The position numbers and the translations under genes were made by a program. The notes below the pieces were generated by a model. That model did no database searches. It saw nothing but the letters and a program-made list of their open reading frames with translations, and was not told the origin of the DNA. From Blasia pusilla (taxonomy: Eukaryota > Marchantiophyta > Marchantiopsida > Blasiales), in NCBI GenBank assembly GCA_050084515.1, contig CM114273.1:2356001-2420000 (forward strand): a stretch of DNA of 64,000 nt, read 5' to 3'. Below are positions 1 to 12,894 of the stretch, piece by piece; the first letter of the stretch is position 1, and every line of letters begins with the position of its first letter.

Positions 1-1173
1 ATTCCAATGAGTCACATATAGTAGTAAAAGCCTGCCAACGTTACAACCAGCGAATCTTGTGGTACCTCTTCATCACTTTCTGAGAATCATTCAACTTCTC
101 TTGCAAAGTTGCAAGACCACACTTCCTCTTAGACGACCTTCTAAAATATCCAGCTACTGCATTCAAGATTGAATCTACTTCTATAGATATTTCCTTACAC
201 CCTACACCTTTTGTTACTGTTAAAGCAGCGAGGTTCGTCTTGTGCGCCACACAATGCACAGACAACATAAAAGGATTTAACTTCTATTTCAGCTGAGATG
301 CTACTCTGTTTTGGCTTCCTACCATAGTAGAAGCTCCATCAGATCCAAAGGCCACCAATTTTGATCCCTCTAGTCCCGAATCCTTTATCAACTCCAACAA
401 ATTGTTGGTGATTGCGTTCGAACATTTCTCTGGACATTGTAGCAATCCTATAAAACAACTCTCTATCTGGCCCTCATCTAAGTAAGTTGCAAATATAACA
501 AGATGTCCAGTGACAGATATATCTGTGGAATTGTCAATCATTATCCCAAAGAAAGGAGATTGTTGCACTTTAGAAAGGTTCCTACTGAGAAGAACCTGGC
601 TAATATAATAATAACACATATCAGCACAACTTTTTTTATCCTGGTACAAGTCGCGGGTTATAGGTGCATTCACAGAAATCAATAACTTTCACAGATTTGA
701 GAACTTTGAAAATGGCAAGGCTACCTTTGCAACGAAATATGCACATTTGAACAAAGTCAAAAGTGCAAGATCACAAGTCCGATTTGTAGTGGCTATAGCC
801 TTGGCCATGGATCTGTTCCCAACATTTGCAGCCCATGCAAGCTTCATGTGCTCATTCGACTTACCATGATCTGTGAAGGCCGAAACCTTACAGTTAATGG
901 CACCATCCATGGCAAAGGAGCTTTTCCCCTTACCTTGTCTACAAACTTTTCAAAAAATCCACCAGATTCTACATGGAATTCTCTCCAATCAAACAAAGTA
1001 TACCAAACATCCTTCCAAGCCAATCTTTTTTTCTCACTCTGACTTATAGGAGGAGTATTCAATTTTTCCCCTTCTCTCCCATCCGATGATCCTGACCTAC
1101 TGTTCTCCTTTGCAAAGTCTTGACTAACTTCCTTGTGTAGCATCTCATTCATAGTTCGCTGTCTCTTAGCCAT
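1..1173 (-). pseudogene. hAT-like (KIAA1586/ZMYM-type) transposase, decayed and truncated
   Basis: Minus-strand remains of a transposase, from ATG at 1171-1173 to the window edge. The N-terminus is basic (MAKRQR). Further on are typical hAT-superfamily core signatures: an FFGIMIDNSTD block (about 550), a GSDGASTMVGS block (about 320) and an HCVAHKTNLA block (about 250). It is broken: a frameshift lies near 905, where the frame ending in PLPWM passes to one beginning MDGAIN, and in-frame stops occur near 689, 284 and 41. The parts at 284-682 and 41-268 share one frame. The end lies off the left edge, so no terminal inverted repeats can be judged. The family call rests on motif memory, and the exact hAT subgroup is uncertain. 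Such proteins cut and paste DNA transposons; this copy cannot be active. Confidence 0.8.
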
Positions 1174-1763
1174 ATAGAGGCTTAGGGAGTGCAGAACTAT
1201 GACGTAGATACTAAAATATGGTGTAAAGGACCTACTATATTCTAAGTACAATTTTTAATGTAATTGTTGTGCACTTCACTAAAGTAACCCAAACCCGCGA
1301 TCCCTAATGCCCTACCCAAGGTTCCAACTAAGTAAAACTCTAAGCGAAGCTATGCAAGCTGCGCAACATAAACCTCAAGAAAATGCGAATCTGAAAAGTA
1401 CTTAAACCCCAAGACTTGGCAAAAGATACTATCAGCCAATGCAATGTGTTATCAAACACACGTGACTCCCTAAGGTCCCTAATCCCGGCTCCGGTTCATG
1501 TACATTCAGAGTTCTGAAACGAGAACTGCCAATACTCAAGTAGCAACGAAGAGCACAAGGGCACAAACACTAAGACTTCAAGGTTCAAACACGGCAACAT
1601 GTTAGTGGAGCTTCAAAGTTCTATCAGTCGGAGTCCCCGAGTGTGCAGCTCAAGCGCAGCCGAGACTCCACGAGCCAAGGGGACTCAAACGACAACTCAA
1701 GTCAGGACTGAACCAGAGAAAAAATGGCTAGACGAGTGCGGAACCGGAGTCTACAAGAAGAGC
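1174..1763. other. Unannotated spacer upstream of the hAT-like remnant
   Basis: No gene or repeat recognised. An open frame begins at 1599 and runs on to 2003, but it is carried by the repeat units that follow and resembles no known protein. Confidence 0.4.
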
Positions 1764-1970
1764 TCGGGCCTCGACGGAATTAGTAGCAGGTCAAAATCGG
1801 GCGTAGACGAGAGCAGCTCAGCAACATGGAGCACAAGAAAGTTGGGCCTGGACGAAATCAGTTATAGGTCAAAATCGGGCCTAGGCAAGAGCAGCTCAGC
1901 AACATGGAGCACAAGAGAGTCGGGCGGACAAGACCAGCTCAGCAGCATGGAGCACAACAGAGTTGGGCGG
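1764..1970 (+). repeat. 78-bp minisatellite (two full units and a partial)
   Basis: The phrase cagctcagcaacatgg recurs at 1814 and 1892 (period 78), with a shortened third occurrence (cagctcagcagcatgg) at 1935. Units share gtcaaaatcgggc and a conserved gagcacaag tail. Because 78 is a multiple of three, the array keeps a frame open across 1599-2003. I see no other sign that it is a gene. Confidence 0.8.
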
Positions 1971-2130
1971 ATTTGGGCCTGGACGAGTCACGAATTCAAC
2001 TGAAGAGTCTCAAGTCGATCTAGACGAGAGCATCTCGAGAGAGTCGAGCCTTCATGGGAGCTGATCAGGAGCAGTGCAACACACACCACACATTCGAGAC
2101 TCGAAAAAAAATCATGGCAAGAGCAAGAGC

Positions 2131-2311
2131 AGTATGCGCTTGAGTCCGGCCTGAACGAAGTAAAGACCCAGCAGCAATGCAAAAAACATGGAATATGCAC
2201 TTGAGTCCAGCCTGAATGAAGTAAAGACCCAGCAGCAACGCAAAAACACGGAATATGCGCTTGATTCCGGCCTGAACAAAGTAAGGACCCAGCAGCAACG
2301 CAAAAACACGG
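2131..2311 (+). repeat. 60-bp minisatellite, three copies
   Basis: Three head-to-tail copies carry gtaaagacccagcagcaa, or its variant gtaaggaccc in the third, at 2160, 2221 and 2281 (spacing 61 then 60). Short degenerate agcgcttcacgaa repeats continue to about 2485. The frames across it are repeat-driven. Confidence 0.85.
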
Positions 2312-2489
2312 AGGATAGAGTTGCAGTGAGCAAACACCAACAAGCAACGCCGCGAAGAGAGCAAGGAGCGAGCACAAGCAGCGCCTCACGAATGAGCAAG
2401 TAGCAGCAACAGCGCTTCACGAAAGAGCGAGCAACAACAACAATGTTGACCGAGCGAGCAGCAGCGCTTCACGAACGAGCGAGTCTCAA

Positions 2490-3970
2490 CAAAGAAGGTG
2501 GCATGGAAATGGCCCCCCGTCAGACCCCCCTTGAGCCCCTCGGACGCTCAGAGTCAGAGACTCACGTCACTAACCCCCCTTCCCGAGTCCCAACTACCCC
2601 TTGGGCCCCTCGGAGGCTCGTACGCTGAGAGTCTCGAGTCCGAGACTAAAGACTCCTCAGTCCTGACTTGGCGGCTTGCCCTAAGATGGAGGGCCTCGAT
2701 TTAATCCATAATTTTTAGTTTACCGGCAGCCGGAAACCGATGCGGCAGCAAACCGGGACAAATTTTCTGATTGGCAGCCAAAATCCGGACAGCGTGTCAC
2801 CGAAACGGCGCACTTCCGTCACATACACCCCGGGAACGGGCAGAAAACCGCCTAAGGCCTTTCCGGCCAGCAGTTTACCGGGATACCTCCAAGCTCTATC
2901 AGAATTGCATCCGGACTTCTTTGGATTTTCCTGGAATTCCCTCAATTTCCCCGGCTAGGTCAACACGTAACCTTGGTTCTGCCCGTTCATTGCCCCGAAC
3001 AACGATTTTAGGAACAATTGTTACTAAAATGATGTCAAGCTAGGATGTTAATGTTGATGATCAAGAAACATAGGTGCTGACATGTCATGGTTTGTAGGTA
3101 AGATCATGATAAATGATGATATTTATTGACTTTCATTGGAGCATGCATGTAGATGATGGACGAAACTTCATTGATGTATAATGGAAGTCGTGAACCACTT
3201 GGAGACATTACAAATAGGATTTTTGTGCCCACGAATCCATATGATATGCCTAACACCATATGTCCATCTTTCACGTATTTTTTCTTTACACACGAATTTG
3301 AAGTTAAATTTTTTTGATATGCTCAATGTATTCATTTATTACATCTTCATGAACATTCAAGTTGGTATTATATCCGCAAGGTTCCAATTCCATCAAATCC
3401 TCAAAATATTCAAGATATTCGAAAGGTCATTCGTGGAGAGGCCCAAAGAAGAAGACGCACACAAGAAGTTGAAGTTGTTCCAGAAAACTTTCCATCTCAC
3501 GTATATTTCTAACCTCTCTCATTCAAAATACCATATGTTGCTTGCATATGTAAAATTTTAAATATAAATACATATATCATACTATCAAGGGCGTTAGCCC
3601 TGCCTGAGAAGCTCCCCGTGAACGCCACGTGTAAAGCCTCTTATATTCAATCGTTGTTTAATTTTCCCTATTCTAAGCTAAGATTTGAATAGAAAATAAG
3701 TTTTTAAATAATAATTAATTTTGTTTTAAAATAAATTTAAATTAAAAAATTGAATCCCAAAAAACAAATTTACCTCTTTTTCATGTAATTGTTGATTTTT
3801 TAATTTCAAAATTTAGGAAAAATATTAAAACTTTTGATTTCAAGTTAATTTTGGAAGTAATTACATATTAATTTAGAAATATGTAATTAATTTACTAATT
3901 GAGAAACTTTGAAGACCCCTATCAAATTTGTCCATGAATTCATGAATTTTTTAGTTTTACCCTACACTAA
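2490..3970. other. Gene-free stretch
   Basis: At 2700-2960 there is a CCGG/CpG-rich patch (several ccgg and accggga words) with short open frames that look like no known protein. From 3040 on the sequence is AT-rich with no recognised gene. Confidence 0.4.
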
Positions 3971-4112
3971 GCAGAAAACAACAATGATAAGGTTTTCATA
4001 ATAATTAATTGTTTATAGTTAACTCAAATTCAAACATCTTCGCAGAAAACAACAATGGTAAGGTTTTCATAATAATTAAGTGTTTATAGTTAACTCAAAT
4101 TCAAACATCTTC
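3971..4112 (+). repeat. 71-bp tandem duplication
   Basis: gcagaaaacaacaatg starts at 3971 and again at 4042, each followed by the same run through to caaacatcttc. Two adjacent, nearly identical 71-base units in AT-rich DNA. Confidence 0.9.
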
Positions 4113-5680
4113 CGAGATGAAATCTTCTAGAGTCTCTTTCATTTTTTAAAATTTTTCTTCATTTGAAATTTTAAAATTAGTTTTTCAAGGTTCATGCAAA
4201 CGAAATTTAAAGTTTACTTTTGAGGGGAAATTAATTTTTCTTTTAGGAAAAAATGAAAAGGATAATAAGACACTAATGGGACAAGAATTATGAAGGAAGA
4301 CATATTATTTTTAACTTTCAAGTTAAATCGGGGAAAATTTAAACCCTCTTTTGAGAAAAAAATTCATCAAAATAAATGATTACCTTTCATTTATTCAAAG
4401 ACAAGGATTGGAAAAAGGATAAATTATTTTTAAAAATTTAGGAAAAGAAAATGTATGAAAAAAATTCTTGAACCAAGTTAAATGTATTGTAAAAAAAATA
4501 GATCTTTCTAATTTTTTGTCATTTTTTTAAAATTGAACTTTATTCACCGTGTGTCCTCTAATTTCACGTTTTCATGGCGGGCAAAAAATTACTAATAATA
4601 TAAATTATTGTACCATACGCTAATAGTACTATACCTAGTATTCTAGCGTATTGTTCAAGCAAATAATGCTTCTAAGGCTGGTAATCAATGCTTGGGAAAA
4701 TAAAATCTCCAGTCACATAAAAGACCTACTTAACTAACATACAGGGACAGAAAGCATTCATTCAGACTTGACAACGCAACACATCCCAACAAAAGAGGTC
4801 TCAAGGAAAGTAAGATAAATAAATAAATAAAATGACTTGTTTTTTTTTTTTTGATTTCTTTTTTTATTGTCATGGAGGGGGAAAGACTCAAGCGAATGTT
4901 CTCCTTTGAGTTGCTCGCCATTTTCAGCAGTGGCAATTAAATAAAAGACGAGATGGGAGCTCATACAATGAATGCACTACTACGTACAACTTACTACTAA
5001 TGAATGCCCACCATAAACCATAAATCAATGGTATCGTCTCGATTGTTTGACAATTCTGTAGCCATGAAGAGGAATTTGTCAACCCATTTCTAGTTTCCAT
5101 GCAGGCCAGAAGTCAATCCACATAACCGAGAAACCTCGAATATGCAAAACCATTGACAAAATGGTCAAAAGTCAAATCAAGATACCATTGACATGAATCT
5201 AGGGGTGGGGGGGGGGGGGAGGACCTCAGGACGATTGGGGTGAGCACTTTCTCATGACTATTATGGGTCATGGGGATGGGAGAAAACACCCTCCAAGAAA
5301 ATATTTTGCTGCATCGTAAAGTGTGGGATGAAATGGCCCAATGGAAACGAGAATGTCAATTCTTATGTGCCATAATTAGCACGGTTAGTGTCTCGAAAGC
5401 CAAACATAACTAGAAATGAGCATTTCGAAGTGTTTTGGACCCCTATTAATAGGCCATTCGTGCATGGTGCTTAAATGGAGCCAAAAGTCAAATGGATGTT
5501 TCAAACATTCTTGTTTGAATGTCATCTCACAACTCAAAGGAAGATTTTTTTTTTCACCAAGGAAGATTTCTTTTGTTTTTGTGGGTTTTTTTTTTCTCCT
5601 TTTTTTTTCTTTTGGGGATGTGGATTTGTTGAGATGGAACACTCTTATGGGTGTCATGGGAGTAAGGGGCAACTATTAAG
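4113..5680. other. AT-rich gene-free stretch with homopolymers
   Basis: No coding signal seen. It contains an (aaat)n run near 4815, a long T tract near 4840 and a G tract at about 5206-5219, so it is low-complexity and hard to assemble. Confidence 0.4.
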
Positions 5681-5985
5681 TCCTAATCATGAGCTTTAGA
5701 ATCAAGGACTAGTCATGTGATCCAAATTAGATCTATGCCCTCGGACAAGCCTTAGGACTTTATCTTACACTTTAGAATCAATGACTTGCCATATGATCCA
5801 ATTGAGATCCATGACTTGCAACGAGTTTGAAGTCGTAGGTATATTATCATATATATATTTATGTGGTTTGGAACCAAGGACTTGTCATGTGGCCCAATTG
5901 AAGTCCATGTCGTGGAACAAGTCCTAATCATGCACTTTAGAATCAATGACTTGTCATGTGACCCGACTAAGACTCATGTCCAAGG
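5681..5985 (+). repeat. Degenerate repeat, four copies
   Basis: The phrase gacttgtcatgtg and its variants recur at about 5706, 5783, 5878 and 5948. Each lies near tttagaatcaa or tttggaacca and is followed by a diverged gatccatg or agtccatg block. Spacing is irregular (70-95 bases), so this is an old minisatellite. Confidence 0.65.
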
Positions 5986-8715
5986 CATACAATGGATAAA
6001 AAGTTTAGGGCATCTATGAAGACAACTTTCTCAAGGAACCAGTGTGCGGCCCTTTGAGATGGGTGGGGGAAAAGTAATTAGTAAACACGTGTGGAAGACA
6101 CGTGGATACCCTATGTGAAGAAAAAAAATACGGGAGTACCTATAGGGGCCGAAACCAGGCTTATAGTGATATTTTTTTATTTTGTGGTCTTTCATGTGTG
6201 GGACATGGATTTGTCACAATTTATGTTGATATTTTAACATATGTCCAATTTTTGCATTGGAGAATAGTAATAAGAAGTGGGATCTACTTTACTCATCTTA
6301 TTTGGAATAATCCTTCCCAATGTCTCATCGTTTCCCTAAGGGCTCCCACATGAGTTAGGTTCAACACTTTATGAAGGAGATGAGTTCTATGGCTTCCTTA
6401 ATGTTGAGACACAAAGTGATTGTAGTACCTATGTTACAAGGAGGGACAACCCTTTCATCACAAAAGTTTCTCCTCTACGGTTATCCCTATTCCGACACAT
6501 GTCCCATCTAATTCGTTTAATTCCAGCCAACTGGGTTATAGTAAACCAATATACTTATAATCCTTGACTTTCTCACTTACTTCTTAACGACGGGTATTAT
6601 AAATTGCCCATGATTTATCTAGCTTTCATATATGATAAAGAGGATTTTTTTCAAGAGTTTACATAAGATTACATCCCCAACACACAAAAATACGAAAAAA
6701 AAGAGATACCAAAATCTTTATTATTATTGGATAACGTCTCTTCGTTTTGCAAACTCCTTCGCCCTTCTTCACACTTCGGCACTTTCGGTCAACAAAATAA
6801 TTCGTCCTCCGAACGAATAAAATGACTCGAAATTGATTTAAAATAACTAATTCGAAGTGATACTTCTCTGAAAGGAGGGAAATGATACGAACAAAGCAAA
6901 CAGGCAGCCTTCGTCATTTGGCCCGGGAGAGAAAGGAACGAACGATGGCCCCTAAAGAGAAAGCACGAGATGGAAAAGAGGCGTACTATCCTCACAGCCA
7001 ACAGAACTGGCAGATTCAGCGATGTGACTCGGTGATATCTGGAAGAAGCCTCAAGAAGTCGTAGACTTCAGGGACATTCGAGTTCGTCTCCGTCCTCACG
7101 CGTCTTATACATGACATGACAGCAGCCACGATCCACGGGGGTGGGGGGAATGGATATCCGATCGGAATTGCTTTCTGCTCGTAATTCCGATCGTAATAAT
7201 ATGTAACTTTCTCGTCCACCATCGGAGGGAGGATGTGCATAGTCGAGCGACATGAGAAACTCCATCGCACTTCCGAGGAGTTCATGAGCAACTCTTCACC
7301 GCGGCCTTCTCTCATGCAGCGCTCATCGGCAGTCTCCGCCCGCTCGTCTTCCAAGACTAGTACGAGCGATTCGAAGCGTTCAGAGACTATCACGAGCGAT
7401 ACGACGTCCAGAAGCCGAGTCGACTACTTGTACATGTTCGCTCCTTTCGTACATTCTCCGTGTACCGCGTTTCCAGAAGACGTCGCTGGAGGCGGTCCTT
7501 CATCCACATACACTAAGAATCGTCGGTTTTTCTGACGTTTCGCCTCGCTGTGACACGTGTGTGCACTTCAGCGTTGGTGATCTATTCTAGCGTGAATGAA
7601 TGAATGAAGCTCGGGGGGCCCTCCATCACCCGGGAGCATTCCCTAGTTAGTGGTTCTAGGTGAGAGTCGTTCTGCACGTTAGGAACAAACGAACTGACGC
7701 TCGTATGTTCGGGAAGGGTTATCGGCATCGCTTGTGTGCATTTGGGCACGTAGGAATGAAGCGATGGTTTCGTTGAGGCTTCCGGATCACGGCAAATGAG
7801 AGACGATTTCGTAGATGTGTTCCGCTGAGTGACGTCCTACGCGTCGCTGCTGCTGGAACGAGGTGATCATTACAGCGAGATCTTGGTGATGGGCTATTTG
7901 TAACATAGAACCGGCGCGTGATAATCCTCCTTTTCTCTTGGGACGAGAGTTTACCGTGCGTAAACATGAGCGAATGAAGACACGAAGCCACAGGATGCGA
8001 CGTTATTCGTTACGGAAGAGCAAACATACGCTAAAAACAGTACATTCGGAAATCCTTTCGCGATGATAGAAAGGCAGGCATCAAAACCCCGAGGGAGTTT
8101 GCACTGACACGAGCGAGAGTTTATTCAAGGCTACAGAATAGCCTCGCGATTCAGCGAGGAATTACACAGCCACGAAGAAATGAGTCATTTCGGCGATCAT
8201 GACATGTTCTCGTAGTAAATGCTAGACATACGAAATCATCATCGACTCCGAGTGTAGTTATCGTTGCTTCACGATTTACGTTAACAGGCACATCCCAAAG
8301 AATGCTCCCCCGTTCCAGACCAGGAATAATTACGAGGCGCAATCATTGGTGGTTTACAAGTCGCGCGATGTCACATTCGCGCCCATTTCCACTTTCCCAC
8401 TCCTTCGGCCAATCTTTCTAAAGTTCGTTCATGGTTCTGTCTGTGAACAGATATACAGAGTTCAGTTATGCAATCGGTTCAGTAGATCTCGAGTCCTGAG
8501 ACCTCGTAATCCGTGATTTTCCTCGGCCTGACAGGACTGCAGATATTAATCCGTAAAAATACAAGCACCTTCAAAGTTGCTGAAGATATTTTTCAAAATG
8601 ACTAGGGCAATGACCCTGCCTGTGAATGCTGAGAGATCTTCAAATATCGAGCCTCGGGGTTGACAACGTATCCAGACTCTACTCTTCACTCGCTTGAAGG
8701 TGAGGGATCGGAAAT
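5986..8715. other. Spacer left of the uniporter gene; no gene recognised
   Basis: From 6000 to 6860 the sequence is AT-rich. From about 6880 to 8700 it is GC-richer, with many short overlapping open frames on both strands, for example 7016-7393 minus and 7233-7535 plus. None shows a known domain, a convincing start context or splice-consistent partners. It could hold a diverged gene or promoter DNA. Confidence 0.35.
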
Positions 8716-8793
8716 GCTGTCACGATAAGTTCATCATCCGTGCTGTCACGGTAAGTTCATCATCCGGGCTGTCACGGTAAGTTCATCATCCGA
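8716..8793 (+). repeat. 26-bp tandem repeat, three copies
   Basis: gctgtcacggtaagttcatc begins at 8716 (with one change, cgataag), 8742 and 8768: three perfectly phased 26-base units. It ends 87 bases past the stop codon of the minus-strand uniporter gene, so it probably lies in that gene's 3' UTR or polyadenylation region. Confidence 0.9.
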
Positions 8794-8879
8794 GGCTGAT
8801 CACTGAAGGGGGTGACGGCAGTGGCAGCGCTACGGCGCTCGGAGTTGAGGAACTGCTCGACATCAAAACATAACCGAAG

Positions 8880-10099
8880 TCACCATTTCACCTCCTCGGG
8901 TTCAACACACTGACATTGTCTCCGGAGAAGTCTATACTTTTCGTAATCGAAGTCATATTTCCTAAAAAGTTTCCTCTGCTTTGAGAGAAACAACCTCTTC
9001 ATGAAGTCTTGATATGATGGATCCCTCGCCGTAATAAGGAAGTAAGTGTAACCAGCAATCAGCCCTGCAGTCGTCAGGAAAAAAGCGATGGGCTCCATCA
9101 CATCCCATGATAATTCCCAGAAGGTAAGACGAAAGAACAATGCTGTTTGGAAGGTAAGCGCTCCCAAGCCTGTCCACAAAAATCTTCGCACTTGCTTGTG
9201 AGCGAGAGTATCAATTTCAGCTTTCTGTAGCTCCAAACCCATCAGCTCCGCCCGCCGGGGATCATTGGGTGAGACGACGGCAAACGGAAGAGCGTGGGCG
9301 ACAAGCTTCGCCACCTGTATCCAAAATTACGTGTAAGAAATTAGAAGTTGCCTTCAATCTCAAACTCATCGCGCGCATTTTTCATGGACTGAGACTAGGA
9401 GGATGGCCCTCCAGCGTCGCTCGAGCATTCCTAATCATAATTCCGAAAGAAAATGATAGTGCATTGTTGCAAAGAACACATCCAGCAAAACAATTCGGAA
9501 CCTGCCGATGAAAAATTTCAGACTCCATCATACTTGCACAAATCCAGATCACATACCCGCTCGGGATGGAGATAGACATTCTCTCGAAATATAAGGACAA
9601 CTCCGGTCTCGTCCAAAGAACGGGCGTAACGCATTAGCTCGTCCTCGCTAGAACCTACACGGTATTCTTTACAGATCTCTAGCAGCTCAGCGTAGCTTAT
9701 GCTGTCACGATGGTCAGCCTTCAGACTCTTCTTCAATGCCACGGTATTGACATGTCTGACAATCTTGCGTGCCTCCGCAACTTCCATTTGGTAGACCTCC
9801 ATTCCATCCCGGTCTTTGTCCTTGTCCTTGCTTTCTTCCGATGAGACCAATTGTGGCTGGTTATTCCCAGCGACGGCCCATGGCCAAATTTGCTGCTGCT
9901 GCTCGCGATGATGATACGTCCATGGAGCCACAGAAGCCAAAGCTCCTGGTTGTGTGTACTCGGCCCGCGAAGGCCACCCCGTCGACGACGACGCAAAGCA
10001 TCGTCGGATCGGCTCCAAGCTGCTCTCCTTCCCCCTTCTCGCCGCGGCCACCCTCGCTAAAGCTGCCAGAGCGGCCGTTCCAGCTCTTCTAGATGCCAT
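8880..10099 (-). CDS. MCU: Mitochondrial calcium uniporter pore protein (MCU family), two exons
   Basis: Pore-forming subunit of the inner-membrane Ca2+ uniporter. Exon 1 is 10099-9557 and exon 2 is 9314-8880. The 242-base intron (9556-9315) has GT and AG ends and phase 0, joining HPER to VAKL. The product is about 325 residues, normal for plant members. The chosen start (MASRR..., ATG at 10099-10097) gives an Arg/Ala-rich N-terminus without acidic residues, as in a mitochondrial presequence; an upstream in-frame Met (10168) would spoil it. The MCU domain carries the selectivity-filter motif WDVMEP between two hydrophobic segments: FLWTGLGALTF to FFRLTFWE before it, and AFFLTTAGLIAGYTYF after it. 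Helical and basic segments follow (RDPSYQDFMKRLFLSKQRK). WDVMEP keeps the Asp and Glu of the canonical WDIMEP. All splice signals and frames are intact, so I take it to be functional. Confidence 0.95.
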
Positions 10100-10500
10100 A
10101 TCTCTCTCCTCGCCTTTTTCCCGTTCAAAGCACGCAGTCCTCAGATATATCCCTCGCTCGAGACTCAAAATTAAAAAATAAAATGAAATTCAAAATCACT
10201 CGTGCATTGACTACAGTGTCAAGAATCTCCGGAAAAAATTGGGCACCGCTACACCCGACCAAAGAAAATTACTCCAGACAATCGCCTGCAGCGTCTTCAC
10301 GGTTCTCGTCAGGTCCCCTCACATCCGCTCACATTCCACCTCCCTCGGTTCAATTAAGTTTCGCCAAATTGAGAATCCGCACGCACCATCTGTATCATAC
10401 TCCTATCTATCGACGCGCTCTTCGGCATTCGCCACGAGTTTCGTTAAAAGGTTCGTTCCTTCCTTTCTGCGTTCCCTCATCACTCTACAACCACACTCCG

Positions 10501-10524
10501 CTCTCTCTCTCTCTCTCTCTCTCT
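10501..10524 (+). repeat. CT microsatellite upstream of the uniporter gene
   Basis: A near-pure (ct)n run about 400 bases upstream of the minus-strand uniporter start. On that gene's strand it reads (ga)n. Such tracts are common in plant 5' UTRs and core promoters; a promoter role here is only an inference. Confidence 0.7.
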
Positions 10525-10883
10525 GCGCTCCTCTACACAACCTTCTATAGTGCGCCCTTCTTCTTCGTCTTGCTCATGTGGTCCTGAGGCAGGCGATGAC
10601 CTTCTCCTTTGTTCTGCTCGGCTTTCGCGGGTCCTTGACGTGGCACCGGAAGCGGACGATCCACACCGGTGCGCAACGAGCCGGGCCCGCGCGAGGTTAA
10701 CTTTCTCACCCGCCGTGCGTTTTGTCTGCCTTGGTCATCGCACCCGTCCTCTGTCTGTCTGGGACTCTCTCAGGTTCTTAAACTTAAACTTGTGCGATTA
10801 CGTGTAGTGCCACACCGAGCCACACTAAAGCTATGTTATAGCTCCTATACGGCTAAATAACTAGCCCTACAGGAAGGGAAGGA

Positions 10884-10934
10884 GGGATGGGATGGGATGG
10901 GATGGGATGGGATGCGATGCGATGCGATGCGATC
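10884..10934 (+). repeat. Pentanucleotide array (GGGAT then GCGAT)
   Basis: About five gggat units are followed directly by about four gcgat units. The switch of one base between the blocks shows local expansion after a point change. Confidence 0.9.
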
Positions 10935-11500
10935 CCGTTCCCGTATGTAATCCCGCAGGACGCAGAACGAAATAAGCCACGCCCGCGAAAGACGAGAACC
11001 CGTCCCGGATTGCCGGGTTTCATATATGGGAGACATGAGGGTGGGACCCACCCAGAGTTGTGTAGAAGTGGATCCAGTCAACAACCAGCGGCCCGACGAC
11101 GGCTCCCGCCATATTTAAAAGTAACGGATTCCCTAGTTCTTTTGAGAGGGTTAGCTGCTGCTGGTAGTACGGGGAGCTGCACCAGCGGCTGTTCCACACA
11201 AGGCTGCCACGAGGCACTCTAGTAGACGCATCTCTCGCCGTATTTAGCGCCACTTCTTATCATGTCTACGTTAGCGACATCTCCACGGACTGCGTTGATC
11301 AGGAACAAGTCCTCGTATTAGGGGAGGAACTCGGGATACTAGAACATCCCCCGTCTGTTTTCCGGGTCTCCTTGACAGAGTTCTTCTACGTGGGCGCTAG
11401 AAGAACTCCATGCTTGCGCTCGTGGGTCATGGTCCGTCGCTTAACGTCCGCTCCAGTAGGAACATGAGGGGCTAAGGAACCACCTTGCCCATGTCCCTCA
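10935..11500. other. GC-rich stretch with no recognised gene
   Basis: Open frames at 10887-11222 (plus) and 11020-11253 (minus) overlap each other and match no family I know. This may be upstream regulatory DNA of the uniporter gene or part of a neighbouring gene. Confidence 0.3.
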
Positions 11501-12894
11501 CGTCCTCTCGCGTGACCGGTGAAGCCGGTCATCGACTTACCCTATATTTCTATATTATTGGGGCCATTCAAACTAGTTGGAGCGGTAAATCACATCACAT
11601 GGGTGGTCTTGTTTTGGAAATTAAATTTTATTTATGCAAAATTTATTGAAAGGTCCTTAGGGGTGCGAAAGGAAATAATTAAAGAACATGTGTGGAGGAC
11701 TGTAATTAGTGGATAATTTATTAACGAAGAAAGAAAAAAAATCGAGAAGTGTATGTAGGGGCCTTAATTAAAGTTTACAAATATTTTGATTTATCTTAGT
11801 AAATCATTAGTTTAAGGAAAGTTTGGATTGAATTTTCCCACGATATAATGGTCTTCAGATGAGTTTTTATACATAATTATTTTTTGAGATTTAAAATGAT
11901 GATGGATGTATATGTCATATTTTCCTACATTTTCCAAATCAATTCCCACACTTGAAAGACCATAAATGAAAGTTTATGATTTGAAAATTTAATCCAAAAT
12001 TTGAAAAGTGATTTAAGGAACTAATGAACTCGAAGGCCACAATTGGTTACATGGAATAGAAAAGGAAAATTTAATCTTTAGAAACTAATTCGATAAAGTA
12101 TAGAAATAGCCTCAAAAAGAAATATGGAAATGATATAAGTAAAGGAAACTCCTCAAAATGGCCTCAAAGCATCTCTCATACTCTCCATATACCTCAAAAG
12201 TCCATTGGTTCATAAACACTGAAATCCATCCAAAATGCACTAATATCCAAATATAAAAGCACAATAGTAAAAGAAAATCCATCATCCAATGGAGGAAATA
12301 AACACACTAAAGAAAATGTCACCCCTCGTATACAAAAATTCATAAATCTAGTAGGGAGTAAGGCAAAAGTATATCTTTAATGAAGAATAATGCTATATGA
12401 TTCATAATATTAATATATGTATGTAATCAAGATATTTGTATTATCATGATTCGTTAGTCTCTCACTTTGTTATCTTTCTTGCCTTCTATGAAAAAATTAA
12501 AAAATATTCTACTCAAAATTAATGTGAAATCTTAGGCATAGATGGTTAAAATTTAATTTGTTCTCAACTTTGCCTCTTGATTGTAACATCTCATCCCAAT
12601 ATAATTTCTTCACACTAGAAAGTCTTCAAATTCTTTTGTGTTTGACTCTTTTATCCCTTTTGCTCTTTTTTTATAGATTTCTCTTCCCACTTTTGTCATA
12701 TTTTGAGTTAAATTCCTTTCCTTTCAAAAAAACATAGCCACCTTTATGGGGAGAAAATTGAATTAATTATGATCGGTGGAAAATGGCAAAGATCTGAACT
12801 TCTTTTCATGATTTAATTCAAGAAATTGGAGACTATTGGAAAAAAGGTCTCAAATATGATGTGGAGTATTCTAACTAAAACTTCGTGATAAAAA

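Noticed and set aside
1988-2389. Hydrophobic minus-strand ORFs with Cys and Leu repeats
   Set aside because: They are antisense readings of the 60-bp minisatellite; each repeat gives the same peptide.
10093-10587. 164-codon plus ORF
   Set aside because: It overlaps the uniporter 5' end on the opposite strand and runs through a CT microsatellite; composition is low complexity.
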